From NCBI RefSeq assembly GCF_007786475.1, contig NZ_VNJJ01000002.1, positions 248,001-312,000 on the forward strand: a stretch of DNA of 64,000 nt, read 5' to 3'. How positions within the stretch are numbered: the stretch's first letter is position 1; every line of letters starts with the position of its first letter. The stretch comes from Cohnella terricola. GTDB taxonomy: Bacteria; Bacillota; Bacilli; Paenibacillales; Paenibacillaceae. A model generated the notes under the pieces. The model ran no database searches and was not told the origin of the DNA. It was given only the letters and a program-made list of their open reading frames with translations. Positions 16,994-26,556 of this stretch are shown in pieces. Position numbers and translations under genes: made by a program.

Positions 16994-19900
16994 CTACCTG
17001 ATACCGCGCGTTGGAATCGCCGACCTGACAGGCGTAGCGAGGCTTTCGTTGCCTTTGTCATCCACTGCCGTAACTTTATAGTAGTGCGTCTGGCCGATAG
17101 CGGCTGTCGTATCCGTAAACGTCGTGCTGTTTACCTTGGCGCCGATCGTTACGAATGTGCCGTTCGCAGCGTCCGAGCGCCACACATTATAGCCAGCCGC
17201 GCCGCTGACCGCGCTCCAACTCAGCGTCACCCTCCCGCTGCTCGGTTCGGTATCCGCCTGGAAATTTCCCGGTGCTGCAAGGAGTACAAGAATAGGGTTT
17301 ATCTGTCTGATTGGCGTAATGATGTCGCGAATTCCGGCCAGTTCCGGCTTAGCCGCCTGAATCGGTGAGTCCTTGCTTTCAAGACCCAGATTATTCATCG
17401 CAGTCACCTTGTAGTAGTACGTTCTGCCATTTTCAACCGCTGTATCTGTGAACGTCGTCGTATCGTTAACCGGGGAACCTATCGTTTCATATGTCCCGTC
17501 GGAAACATTCGCACGCTTCACACGATAACCTGTCGCACCCTCAACCTGGCTCCAACTGAGGACGACTTTCCCACTATACGGCTCAGCGATGAAATTGTCG
17601 GGAGCGGACGGTATGACCAACTGGACTGCCCATGGTATTTCTTTTATGATATCCGGGTTGATCTGTAAGTCGGTCGTGCTGCCTTTATTCACCCATGCCC
17701 AATTGCTAATACCGCTCTCTCCATAGCGATCCACAGCTGTGACAACGTAGAGATAGGTCTCATTAAAATTGGCAGTCGTATCTGTGAACGCAGCATCCGG
17801 CAGGTTGGAAGCGAGTGTCATCAATCCGCCGCGTTCCTTGTCGCTTCGCCTTACGTTATACGTAACCCCGTTGTGCTCCATCTCGAGCCCAAGAAGGGTA
17901 CTATTGCTGACAAAACGCAAACCGTCAAGTCGGTCCCATTGAAGCGTAACGCTCGATCCATCCCTTTTTGCCTTTAAGTTGGTGGGCCGGGGCGGCGGCA
18001 GATCGACGATCTGAACCGACAGCACCTGGGTTGGCGCGCTCTCGCCGTGTTGATTCACGGCTACGACTTGATAATAGTACGTTTTGCCTCTTGCGGTTGT
18101 TGTGTCCGTATACGTGGGAACTTTAACGTTGGAACGTATCGTCTTGAACGGACCGCCCGGAGCATCCGCGCGTTTCACCATGTAACTCGTTGCATCCTTG
18201 GCGGCACTCCAATTCAGTTGGACGTTGATGCGATCCGTGATCGTTATGGCCAACTGCGGAGGATAAAAGATTTCACGAATGAGCTGGGCCTTCAAATTCC
18301 CTGGCGCTGGCGGTGGCGGACAGAGGAGCTGATTCTCAAATAGCGGATAATTCAAGTTGATTAATGTTTTACTGAGTTTCCCTTTGGCTACCCACACATC
18401 ATAACCGGCGATCACGTCCAATTTGAGAAAAGCGTCAACCCGGATCTCATCGCATCGCCCTTGTTCATAATAGCGATAAAAGCCTGCCTTGATTCCCGGA
18501 TACAGCTCGAGACCGGCATAGGCAATGTCTAATAATGTCAGCGTCAATTGAACGTCCGGACCTGCAGCAAGACTGGCATTCAATTTGGAATTCACATCAA
18601 GCGTTGCGGTGTTCGTCGTCTTGTCGATCGATCGGAACCCTTTGCTTGACGAGAAGGAGAAACCTTGCTCGAGATGAAATCGATCTTCGAATTTGATCTC
18701 GAGTGAAGCTTGGAAATCAGGCTCAATCTTCAAATAGAGCTGTCCTTTAATGAACACGCCAGTAAAGACAGGTACATAGTACGGAGTCGTCAAAGGAATG
18801 TATACGGGTTTGGTTATCGCTTTTTTCGCTCTCACATTCACGTTCGTCGTGACATCCCCGGTTAATACCAATTTTGCATAGAAATCCAGATCGCCCCAAT
18901 CAATATCAAGTCCGATATCCGCATCGACGCCCAGGTTGCAAAAGTTCATACGCGCATCCATGGCAAATCCTTCGTAGCTCACGTTATCCATCTTGATCAT
19001 GAAGCATGGCAACTTCAGCGCAATATCCTGTGTAGAAGCAAGCTTCGCGGTTGAATCCCGAATGTCCGTAACAATCTGGATCGAAGGATCAGCCGGGGTA
19101 AGCAACCTGGGATCAATCGCCTCGGTCGTATGGATATCCAGCTTGGAGAAAACCTCTCGAACTTTGGGAACGGACGTCGTCACGACTAGCTCGCCATCTT
19201 CCTTGCGAACGGACTCTACCTTCTTCGCGATACCGCCATAAAATTCATCATTCGGAGGCATGACGAACACATCGCCAACGTTCAATATCAAATCCGGATC
19301 GTGAATGACCCATGTATTGTCATCTTTTTTCGAATACTTTTTGCTATTACTCTGCTTCACTTCCGGCAAATATTCGACGATTTTACGCGTATCTCCCGAA
19401 TTCGACGATGACGGTTGCTCCGGTGAATAACGAAGCGCGCGCACGGCCATAACGGCTGCTTCCGCTCGGGTGGATTTGTTGCCCCCTTTGAAAGAGCCGT
19501 CCGGATAACCTTTAATAATTCCCGTCCTCAGTGCCGCTTCGATCAGGTCGCGGTGGCTCTTGATATCTCCCTGGTCTTTCAATTCGCCAAGCATCTTCTC
19601 TTGCGTCTGCGGCGCAAGTTGAAGCGCTCTCACAATCCAGATCGCCATCTCGCTACGCGTAATCGGCTGGCTCGGTTTGAAACCGTCCGGGTATTCTCCG
19701 ACAATCAGAATGCCCTGCTTTACTCCCGCCGCAATGTAGGGGGCAGACCAACTTTTCTGCTCGACATCGCGGAACGGAACATCCCTGGAATCAGTCGGAA
19801 GTCTTCTTAAATCAACGAGTATTTTCAGAAACTGTTCCCGCGTTACATCGCCATTAGGCCGAAAAGTTCCATCCTTGAAGCCTGATACAATGTTTTGTTC

Positions 19901-20080
19901 CGCAAGCTCCATAATATCTTTGTACGCCCAATGAGACTGAATGTCCTTGAACGTAACGGTTTGTACTTTGCCTTGGTTGTCGCTTACGGCAGCTACGGCA
20001 ACATACGAGGGGGTTATGCTGAACAACATCAAGAAAATAGACGCCCAGAGGATAATTTTATTGAACTTCAATCTCCGCAA
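16994..20080 (-). CDS. SLH-anchored surface protein with fibronectin type III repeats
   Basis: About 1028 residues. Signal peptide (NKIILWASIFLMLFSITPSY, cleavage near AVA-A), then three SLH domains (about 45-215: FKDIQSHWAYKDIMELAEQN, FRDVEQKSWSAPYIAAGVKQ, DLIEAALRTGIIKGYPDGSF) that attach it to the wall polymer. The middle 350 residues are beta-rich and unrecognised (KLVLTGDVTTNVNVRAKKAI). At least four FN3-type repeats follow (SYMVKRADAPGGPF, YTDTTTARGKTYYYQVVAVN and similar), the last ending at TRGIR. An in-frame GTG at 20089 directly abuts the GAAGG ribosome site; TTG 20080 has a 9-base spacing and is preferred. Likely an adhesin or scaffold; no catalytic motif seen. Confidence 0.85.
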   Translation of the reverse strand: MRRLKFNKIILWASIFLMLFSITPSYVAVAAVSDNQGKVQTVTFKDIQSHWAYKDIMELAEQNIVSGFKDGTFRPNGDVTREQFLKILVDLRRLPTDSRDVPFRDVEQKSWSAPYIAAGVKQGILIVGEYPDGFKPSQPITRSEMAIWIVRALQLAPQTQEKMLGELKDQGDIKSHRDLIEAALRTGIIKGYPDGSFKGGNKSTRAEAAVMAVRALRYSPEQPSSSNSGDTRKIVEYLPEVKQSNSKKYSKKDDNTWVIHDPDLILNVGDVFVMPPNDEFYGGIAKKVESVRKEDGELVVTTSVPKVREVFSKLDIHTTEAIDPRLLTPADPSIQIVTDIRDSTAKLASTQDIALKLPCFMIKMDNVSYEGFAMDARMNFCNLGVDADIGLDIDWGDLDFYAKLVLTGDVTTNVNVRAKKAITKPVYIPLTTPYYVPVFTGVFIKGQLYLKIEPDFQASLEIKFEDRFHLEQGFSFSSSKGFRSIDKTTNTATLDVNSKLNASLAAGPDVQLTLTLLDIAYAGLELYPGIKAGFYRYYEQGRCDEIRVDAFLKLDVIAGYDVWVAKGKLSKTLINLNYPLFENQLLCPPPPAPGNLKAQLIREIFYPPQLAITITDRINVQLNWSAAKDATSYMVKRADAPGGPFKTIRSNVKVPTYTDTTTARGKTYYYQVVAVNQHGESAPTQVLSVQIVDLPPPRPTNLKAKRDGSSVTLQWDRLDGLRFVSNSTLLGLEMEHNGVTYNVRRSDKERGGLMTLASNLPDAAFTDTTANFNETYLYVVTAVDRYGESGISNWAWVNKGSTTDLQINPDIIKEIPWAVQLVIPSAPDNFIAEPYSGKVVLSWSQVEGATGYRVKRANVSDGTYETIGSPVNDTTTFTDTAVENGRTYYYKVTAMNNLGLESKDSPIQAAKPELAGIRDIITPIRQINPILVLLAAPGNFQADTEPSSGRVTLSWSAVSGAAGYNVWRSDAANGTFVTIGAKVNSTTFTDTTAAIGQTHYYKVTAVDDKGNESLATPVRSAIPTRGIR

Positions 20081-20176
20081 ATCTCTCACCCTTCCCGGTT
20101 GTGATCAATATCACGATATCATTGTCCGGAAGGGTGAAGATACTATCCGAAAGTAGCAATTCAATAGTAAACCCCG

Positions 20177-21478
20177 CTAGTATATGACAAGTTCCACTCC
20201 GGGCTGCAAGGAATGCAACCCCGTCCGCCCTTCAGCCAGCAAGCGCTCAACAACCCGATCGGTAACCGCTTTTGGGGCGTGCACCAGCAGCGTCCGGCGG
20301 CTAGGCGCCCGATCCAGCATATATCGGACATCCGCCAGCCCTTGATGCACTTTATAGACAATGTATCGCACGGCTGAGGCGGGGCTGATCTGCTTGGCCT
20401 CCAGCAGTTGTTTCGCTAAGGAATCCCGAGAGGCATGCCCTGTGAGGACAATCGCATTTTCGGAGGATCTCGATAACCGTTCATAATACCAGCGTGACCT
20501 GCTGGACTCCATCGTCCCGTCGCCGGTCAGAATCAAGCATGGCGTCCCGCCTTGAAGCAGTTGGAGCCGCTCCTGATCATCCTCGGGAATCTTCACCCTC
20601 CGGTTTCCCTCCACCACCCGCTTGATTCGCTCAAGCGCATCCGGAATCAGCCACTGAGGTTGAGACAGCATTCGTTTTAAACCCTGCCAAATATCGTTTT
20701 CGGCCAAAATCGTAAATTCCGGAAGCTGTTCATGCGCCCAGATCAGCAAATCCTGACTGCGCCCAAAGACCGGCAAAGGAAGCATTAAGTGTCCGCCTGC
20801 CTTGAATACGGCTTCGCCCGTCTGACGCAGTTGCTCCAGCTTGGCTGGCTGCGCCTCCTCTTCCAACCCGTAGGCATTATCCACAATCGCCAGGTCCGCA
20901 ATGTAAGACTCGGTGTTCCCTAATTGTCCAAGATCGGGAGGATCAGCCATAAGGAGCTGCGATTCGCGGCTGTAGTCGCCCGAGAAGAAAAGTCGTCTCC
21001 CTTCAAGCTCCACCCTGAACCAAACCGCTCCCGCCAAATGCCCGCTCCGTCCCCATGCCAGCTTGATCCCTTCTACCGGTTCGCACCATTCGCCCGGCGG
21101 CGCCTCATCCTCAATGAAACGAAAGCGCAACAAGGCGATGTCAGCCTGCCCGTAAGGAAGCTCTCCGCCCCTTTGCGCTACATATTTGCTCCAGCTTGCG
21201 AAATAGATTTCCACCTGCTCCGCGGTGGCCCGGGTCGCCCAAATGTCCCCTTTGTACCCGAGCCTATAAAGAAGCGGCAGCGCCATGGAATGGTCCTCGT
21301 GGGCATGAGACAAGAAAACCGCCGTCAACCGCGGAATTTCCTCCGCTTTGATCAGCGGATAATGACCTTGGCCTTCTTTTTTGGCGCCGCAGTCAAACAT
21401 AATCCGGTGTTTGTCGCCGGATATTACATAGCAGGAGCGGCCGTGTTCCCCCGCCCCGCCCCATATTTCCAGCTTCAT
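20177..21478 (-). CDS. MBL-fold, beta-CASP-like metallohydrolase
   Basis: 433 residues. The Zn-binding motif HAHEDH (about residue 55-60) and the later SGHLAGAVWF and FFSGDYS strands define the metallo-beta-lactamase fold. LILTGDGTMESSRSRWYYER and IVLTGHASRDSLAKQL resemble the beta-CASP insert of RNase J/CPSF-type nucleases, so RNA processing is possible but not shown. The ATG (21476-21478) overlaps the stop of the ABC permease gene (ATGA), making it the fourth cistron of the importer operon, an unusual place for a nuclease-like protein. A start four codons upstream is also in frame. Confidence 0.75.
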   Translation of the reverse strand: MKLEIWGGAGEHGRSCYVISGDKHRIMFDCGAKKEGQGHYPLIKAEEIPRLTAVFLSHAHEDHSMALPLLYRLGYKGDIWATRATAEQVEIYFASWSKYVAQRGGELPYGQADIALLRFRFIEDEAPPGEWCEPVEGIKLAWGRSGHLAGAVWFRVELEGRRLFFSGDYSRESQLLMADPPDLGQLGNTESYIADLAIVDNAYGLEEEAQPAKLEQLRQTGEAVFKAGGHLMLPLPVFGRSQDLLIWAHEQLPEFTILAENDIWQGLKRMLSQPQWLIPDALERIKRVVEGNRRVKIPEDDQERLQLLQGGTPCLILTGDGTMESSRSRWYYERLSRSSENAIVLTGHASRDSLAKQLLEAKQISPASAVRYIVYKVHQGLADVRYMLDRAPSRRTLLVHAPKAVTDRVVERLLAEGRTGLHSLQPGVELVIY

Positions 21479-23154
21479 GATGCATTCCACTTTCTTCTAG
21501 AGCCAAGGCTCTCTATAATGACGAGCATCAAGGTGGTAAGCCCGACGGACACGACGGCCATCGCCATGCCCAAAGACACTTGCCCTTGCTCGAATTGGGC
21601 AAATATATAAGTCGCCGAGGTTTGCACGGACGGCGGCATAATCAGCAGTGAGCCGACCAGCTCGCGCGATGCGATCGTAAACGTCATCATCCAGCCGGCC
21701 AGCATGCCGGGGATGATCAACGGCAGCAGCACGCGGCGAAAAATATAACCCGGCCTACCGCCGAATACTTGCCCGGCCTGAAACAAAGACGGGTCGATTT
21801 GGCTGCTTGCGCTCTTAACATACTGCACGGTATAGGGCACGAACAGAACCACATAAGTCAGAACAACCATTCCGCCCGTATTATAGAGACGAATGGGCAT
21901 CCATGGGGCGTTCCACAACAAAATCAACCCGACCACCATAACGATTCCCGGCACGGTATTCGGGAGCAGACTGAATAAATCGGCCGTTCTTTGCAGTCCT
22001 GTCTTGGAACGCTGAATGACCAGCGCAAACCAAGTGCCCAACACGACCGCGATGGTCGAAGCAATTAGCGAAAACGTAATGCTGTTCATCAGCGCCTTCA
22101 TACTGGGCGAACCCCAAGTGAGCAATTGCTTGTAAAAGTCCAGCGTAAAGTTATCCCATGCAAGTCCAACGCCGCGCAGCTTCATCGTGGAGGCCGCAAT
22201 AATGGAAAAATAGGGAATGCCGATAGATAATAGCAGCAGCAGGGCGACGAACAGCCCGCACAGCCACACCGTCCAGCCCTTCATGCGCAGGCTTGAACGC
22301 CGGCTGCCCTTGCCGCCGACCAGATTGTACGTAAAGCGACGATTAAGCACCGTCTGCGCGTACCAAATGAACAAACAGGCCGTCAAGAGCAAGGATGAAA
22401 GCGTAGTCGCCTTGCCGAAATCGATGGGCCAGCTCGAAATGTATTTGTGAATCTCCGAGGTCATGACCTGATAACCGATCCGTTTCCCGAAAGTAGCAGG
22501 TGTTCCGAACTCGGCGATCGTTTTAACGAAGATCAGCATTGCGCCCATGCCGAAAGCCGAAAACAGGAGCGGAGCGATGATCCGCCGGAATCGGTATGCA
22601 AAAGGCGCTCCGTGAATGGCGCCCGCCTCCTCCAAACTTCCTCCGATCCTTTCCAGCGCTCCGCGCAGCAGCAAATAAAGGAAAGGGAACAAATGCAGGC
22701 TCATGATCATCATCATGCCGCCGAAGGTAAAGAAGGAAGGCGTCAGGAAAGCGAGTCCCGGCATGAGTTGCTCCAGGTAGCCGTTTTTCTGCATGAATAA
22801 AATCCAACCCATCGAGCCGATATAAGGCGGCGTCATAAACGGGATTAGAAAAACAATCTCCAGCCACTTCTGCCGGCCGATCCGGGTATTGACCATAATC
22901 CAGGCCAGTGGCAGCGCCAGTGCGGTCGTACCGGCAATGACGCAGAGCCCGAGCCAGATAGAGCTAAACATCACTCCCGTAAGCTGCGAATCGGCAAGGG
23001 TACGGAAAAGAGCTGCCCAACGCAGCTCTCCATCCCGATACACGCTTTGCACAAAAATTTCAACCAACGGCACCACGATTAAAGCGGTCAATACGACCAG
23101 CGATAAAGCGATGGACCAAATGCGGATATGTTTCATGGAAAGAGAATTCATCAT
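21475..23154 (-). CDS. ABC importer permease, fused two-domain (FbpB/PhnU-PhnV type)
   Basis: 559 residues with about 12 membrane segments arranged as two related halves. Each half carries an EAA-type cytoplasmic loop (LEEAGAIHGAPFAYRFRRII; LFQAGQVFGGRPGYIFRRVL), as in ferric-iron and 2-aminoethylphosphonate permeases. It forms the membrane channel for the ATPase at 24266 and the lipoprotein at 23156. It starts 2 bases after the lipoprotein stop and is followed by the MBL gene with a 4-bp overlap. No strong ribosome site is seen, so it probably depends on translational coupling. Substrate is not determined. Confidence 0.85.
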   Translation of the reverse strand: MMNSLSMKHIRIWSIALSLVVLTALIVVPLVEIFVQSVYRDGELRWAALFRTLADSQLTGVMFSSIWLGLCVIAGTTALALPLAWIMVNTRIGRQKWLEIVFLIPFMTPPYIGSMGWILFMQKNGYLEQLMPGLAFLTPSFFTFGGMMMIMSLHLFPFLYLLLRGALERIGGSLEEAGAIHGAPFAYRFRRIIAPLLFSAFGMGAMLIFVKTIAEFGTPATFGKRIGYQVMTSEIHKYISSWPIDFGKATTLSSLLLTACLFIWYAQTVLNRRFTYNLVGGKGSRRSSLRMKGWTVWLCGLFVALLLLLSIGIPYFSIIAASTMKLRGVGLAWDNFTLDFYKQLLTWGSPSMKALMNSITFSLIASTIAVVLGTWFALVIQRSKTGLQRTADLFSLLPNTVPGIVMVVGLILLWNAPWMPIRLYNTGGMVVLTYVVLFVPYTVQYVKSASSQIDPSLFQAGQVFGGRPGYIFRRVLLPLIIPGMLAGWMMTFTIASRELVGSLLIMPPSVQTSATYIFAQFEQGQVSLGMAMAVVSVGLTTLMLVIIESLGSRRKWNAS

Positions 23155-23155
23155 C

Positions 23156-24250
23156 TTATTTGAACAATTGCAGGAATTGGGTCGTCACTTCGTCCCCATG
23201 TTCGCTCATCCAGGACCAGTCCGCTTTCAATAGCGGAATTTCATCCAGATTGGCCCGGTTTTCGGCTTTTACATCGGTGCGGCCGGGAAGCAGCGCCGCG
23301 TCGGACACCAATTTCTGCGCTTCGTCGGACAGCAGGTAATCGATAAACGATTTCGCGTTCTCCTCGCGCTTGGTCGATTTCAATATAGCCGCCGGACGCG
23401 GGCTGATGATCGTTCCTTCCTTCGGATATACGATATCGATCGGCTCGCCCTTGGCTTTAGCCTTGTAGGTCATATAATCGACGCCCGCCGCAACTATGCT
23501 CTTGGCGCCCGTGATGACGGGATCTAGCGCTTCCTGATTGGCTCCGGCCATGACCGCGCCGTTCGCTTTCAAATTCTCGAACAAGGACCATCCCCCGTCC
23601 CCTTCCGCGCTGAGATAACCGGTAATGAAATCAAGCGCAGAGCCGGACAACGACGGATCGGGGATATTCACCTGATCTTTATACTCCGGCTTGGCAAGGT
23701 CGGCCCAGGAGGTCGGCGGCGCGGACACCAGCTTCGTGTTATAGGCAATGCCGAGCGCGGAAGCGCTGGTGCTGAAATAGTTGCCTTCCGAATCGGACCA
23801 TTCCGGATTCAGCTTGTCCGCATTGACAGCATCCGGATAAGGCAGCGTCAATCCCGCTGCTTTCAAGCCTTGTGCCGAAGGCAGCGATGCGAGAATAACC
23901 ACGTCGGCGACCGGGTTCGATTTTTCGGCTTCCATTCTGGCCAAAATTTTACCGGTCGTTCCTTGGAACATTTCAACTTCAATTCCGCTTTGGGCTTTAA
24001 AACCATCGATCAGTTTAGTGGCAAGTCCTTCAGGGCCGGCTGTATATACGACTAGCTTATTATCGTTTGCTTGATTCGTTTGGTTTGCTGTTTCTGTGGC
24101 GCTTTCCGTGGCAACGGAAGGCTCTGGCGTATTCGCGGAGCCTGTAGCCTCCGAATTGCTGCTGCAGCCCGCCAGCGTCAGCCCGAACACGAGCGCTAAA
24201 GCAAGCGACGTTTCTTTTTTCCATCCTAACCGAGTTTTCAAATGGTTCAT
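23156..24250 (-). CDS. ABC importer substrate-binding lipoprotein (ferric/phosphonate type)
   Basis: 364 residues. Lipoprotein signal with lipobox LTLAGC (Cys about 29) followed by a Ser/Thr/Ala-rich linker. The mature part is a periplasmic-binding-protein type 2 fold of the Fe(III)/AEP group: LVVYTAGPEGLATKLIDGFK, VEMFQGTTGKILARMEAEK, NPVADVVILASLPS, GIAYNTKLV. AAGGAGGAATAACAACA precedes the ATG, the best ribosome site of the operon. Order in the operon: ATPase, binding protein, permease, MBL protein. No tyrosine-rich iron site can be assigned with certainty, so iron versus phosphonate versus another anion remains open. Confidence 0.82.
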   Translation of the reverse strand: MNHLKTRLGWKKETSLALALVFGLTLAGCSSNSEATGSANTPEPSVATESATETANQTNQANDNKLVVYTAGPEGLATKLIDGFKAQSGIEVEMFQGTTGKILARMEAEKSNPVADVVILASLPSAQGLKAAGLTLPYPDAVNADKLNPEWSDSEGNYFSTSASALGIAYNTKLVSAPPTSWADLAKPEYKDQVNIPDPSLSGSALDFITGYLSAEGDGGWSLFENLKANGAVMAGANQEALDPVITGAKSIVAAGVDYMTYKAKAKGEPIDIVYPKEGTIISPRPAAILKSTKREENAKSFIDYLLSDEAQKLVSDAALLPGRTDVKAENRANLDEIPLLKADWSWMSEHGDEVTTQFLQLFK

Positions 24251-24265
24251 TGTTGTTATTCCTCC

Positions 24266-25249
24266 TTATTGTGTTGCATCTAATCGATGGATGCGTCGTT
24301 CCGACAAATACGCTTTCAGTTTGCTGCCAACCGATTGTCTCGTCTGGTGATATGCGGTCCATTCTTCCGCCTCGCCTTCAGTCTTAACCCGCAGCTCGTA
24401 CCGGTCGCCCATATAGCCGACATGAGTGACCTCAACCTCATAAGAATGGTACGGTTCGCTATCATGCTCAGGCACCCACAGCAGGTGCTCCGGCCTGAAC
24501 ATGACCCGGTCCGGAATGAGCCAATTCGACTTGCCGATAAACCGAGCGACGAACGGATCCCTCGGCAAGCCGTACACCTGCTCCGGCGTACCTGCTTGCA
24601 GCACGCGGCCGCCGTTCATGACGATGACTTCGTCGGACATGGACATCGCTTCGATCTGGTCATGGGTGACGTATAAAGCGGTAAGTCCCATATCCTGAAC
24701 GAGCGACAGCATTTCCAGCCGCATTTCCTCTCGCAGTACGGCGTCCAGTGCGCTTAGCGGCTCGTCGAACAGCACCAATCTGGGACGGATTGCCACCGCT
24801 CTGGCAAAGGCGACCCGCTGCTGCTGCCCTCCGGATAGCTGATGAGGGTAACGTTCTGCCATTCCGCCAAGCTTGACCTTGTCTAGCGCTTCCATCACCG
24901 TTCCCCGGATGCCGTTGGAGCGGCGTCCCGCACGCAGGCCGAAGGCGACGTTTTCGAATACAGTCATGTGCGGCCACAAGGCAAAATCCTGAAATACCAT
25001 GCCGAAGCCGCGACGGTGCGGCGGCACTTCCTTACTCCCCGGCCCCGCGAACAACGTTTCCCCGCCGATCGCAATTGTGCCGGCATCCGGCGTCTCGAGT
25101 CCGGCAATCATACGCAGCAGCGTTGTTTTGCCGCAGCCCGACGGACCGAGCAGCGTCGTAAATTTGCCCAGGCGCACCGTTAAATCGGTCGTTTCCAACG
25201 CAACCGTCCCGCCGAACGTTTTTCTGAGCCCTCGAATATTCAAGTCCAC
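24266..25249 (-). CDS. ABC importer ATP-binding protein (PotA/FbpC type)
   Basis: 327 residues. Walker A GPSGCGKTT, Q-loop FQDFALWPHMTV, signature LSGGQQQRVAFARA, Walker B LVLFDEPLSALD and H-loop YVTHDQIEAMSM are all intact. The last 85 residues form a TOBE-like regulatory domain (VMFRPEHLLW ... VEVTHVGYMGDRYELRVK). It energises the permease at 21475. Start is GTG 25249 with GGGG 8 bases upstream; it is the first gene of the operon, divergent from the LysR regulator. Confidence 0.9.
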   Translation of the reverse strand: MDLNIRGLRKTFGGTVALETTDLTVRLGKFTTLLGPSGCGKTTLLRMIAGLETPDAGTIAIGGETLFAGPGSKEVPPHRRGFGMVFQDFALWPHMTVFENVAFGLRAGRRSNGIRGTVMEALDKVKLGGMAERYPHQLSGGQQQRVAFARAVAIRPRLVLFDEPLSALDAVLREEMRLEMLSLVQDMGLTALYVTHDQIEAMSMSDEVIVMNGGRVLQAGTPEQVYGLPRDPFVARFIGKSNWLIPDRVMFRPEHLLWVPEHDSEPYHSYEVEVTHVGYMGDRYELRVKTEGEAEEWTAYHQTRQSVGSKLKAYLSERRIHRLDATQ

Positions 25250-25362
25250 GCGATTACCCCGTTTGCATAACTTTATTTCGGTGATCGTCTTTCATATACA
25301 AGTCTACTTGGCGAATTGTATGGCTGTGTTAGACCAAAGTTAAAACGAAATTTATTATTTCA

Positions 25363-25396
25363 ATGAATTGTATTTACATTCATAGATAAAATCTAT
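25363..25396. promoter_or_regulatory. Overlapping dyads upstream of the lysR-type gene (candidate operator)
   Basis: ATGAAT-N9-ATTCAT (25363-25383) and ATAGAT-AAA-ATCTAT (25382-25396) lie in the divergent region between the ABC operon and the LysR gene. The second fits the T-N11-A core of LysR sites. Inference from position and symmetry. Confidence 0.45.
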
Positions 25397-25434
25397 AGAT
25401 AGGCGTGATTAAAATGCAGGAGGGAGACAGGTTT

Positions 25435-26376
25435 ATGATGAACCTGAGTCTGTTAAAGCTGCGGATTGTGGAGCTGTTGGAAAAATACAATAAGATTACC
25501 GCTGTTGCGGAAATACTTGATCTAAAGCAGCCTACCGTAACCTTTCATATGAAAAACCTGGAACGGGATTTCGGAGTCAAACTGTTCGAAGCGCGAATGG
25601 GGAAAATCATATTGACCGACGCCGGGCATGCCCTGCATCATTACGCGGTGAAAATCGGCGCGCTGGCCGCAGAAGCACACCGCATCGTAACGGAATTCGA
25701 TTCGCTTCGGCAAGGAAGCCTGCTGATCGGGGCCAGCTACGTGCCAGCCACGTATATTTTGCCTTCCGTGCTGCACCGTTTTTCCAAAGAGTACCCGGGC
25801 ATCCAAATTTCATTGTCCGTCAAAACCGCGCCAGTCGTGAAGGATATGCTGGAGCATCACGAAATCGATCTTGGCGTTATTTCCGCCGAACCGTTCCTAT
25901 CTCCAGAACTGAATACGGAAACGATTGGCGAGGACGATCTTGTGCTTATATGTGCCCCAAGTCACCCGCTCGTCGCCAGCCCCGAAGAGGACCTGACGCC
26001 GGAGCTGATCGCCTCCTCTTCGTTCGTACTGCACGGCGAAGAATCAAGCACCCGCCGATTAACCGAGAAATGGCTGCAAAGCAGCGGAGTTCATCTGCCT
26101 ACTTATTTGGAGTTCGATTCCTTGGAAGCGATCAAGCAGGCGGTCATGCTGGGCGAGCATGTGTCGTTCGTTTCCCGAATGGCGGTACAATCCGAAGTAA
26201 CACGCGGCCTGTTGCTGATGCGGCCGATACCCGGCAATCGCGTGGAGCGATACGTATACGCCTTAACGAACAATAAGCGATATCACTCGGCACTGATCAA
26301 GCGGTTCAACGAATACTTGGGCCAAAATGTTAACGGATCGCAAAATAATAGTGCCTGCAAACTGAACTCAAAATAA
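25435..26376 (+). CDS. LysR-family transcription regulator
   Basis: 313 residues. The N-terminal winged HTH (LLEKYNKITAVAEILDLKQP, TVTFHMKNLERDFGVKLFEA) is followed by a type-2 periplasmic-binding effector domain (GSLLIGASYVPATYILPSVL, DLGVISAEPF, LVLICAPSHPL). It is divergent from the ABC importer operon and probably controls it in response to the transported compound. ATG 25435 is chosen because GGAGGGAGACAGG stands directly upstream; a GTG at 25405 has no site. A strong terminator follows. Confidence 0.88.
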   Translation: MMNLSLLKLRIVELLEKYNKITAVAEILDLKQPTVTFHMKNLERDFGVKLFEARMGKIILTDAGHALHHYAVKIGALAAEAHRIVTEFDSLRQGSLLIGASYVPATYILPSVLHRFSKEYPGIQISLSVKTAPVVKDMLEHHEIDLGVISAEPFLSPELNTETIGEDDLVLICAPSHPLVASPEEDLTPELIASSSFVLHGEESSTRRLTEKWLQSSGVHLPTYLEFDSLEAIKQAVMLGEHVSFVSRMAVQSEVTRGLLLMRPIPGNRVERYVYALTNNKRYHSALIKRFNEYLGQNVNGSQNNSACKLNSK

Positions 26377-26419
26377 ACAAAAGCCTAATCCTCTGAACAG
26401 ATGAGGTTTAGGCTTTTGT
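26377..26419. terminator. Bidirectional terminator after the lysR-type gene
   Basis: 17-bp stem with one mismatch: ACAAAAGCCTAATCCTC (26377-26393) / GAGGTTTAGGCTTTTGT (26403-26419). The stop codon overlaps its left edge. It isolates the cytolysin gene from upstream transcription. Confidence 0.85.
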
Positions 26420-26556
26420 TTGGTATAAACGGTTTTCCTTCTTCTAGTTCAATTTAAAATATTCCTCAAACTACCGATATAGTTATTATTACAAAAAATT
26501 CTAAATATGAGCATATCTGATTGGCGTTATGCTCGCAACTCAAAGGGGGCTATTTT

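Noticed and set aside
16804..17061. Open frame of 85 codons past the SLH/FN3 gene
   Set aside because: It is a shadow frame; the adjacent frame reads as a chemotaxis-receptor tail.
20177..21478. Naming the MBL protein RNase J
   Set aside because: It is shorter, lacks the RNase J C-terminal domain and lies in an importer operon; only the fold is supported.
24266..25249. Naming the importer as specific for iron
   Set aside because: Ferric, phosphonate and related importers share these signatures, and no substrate residues could be fixed from sequence alone.
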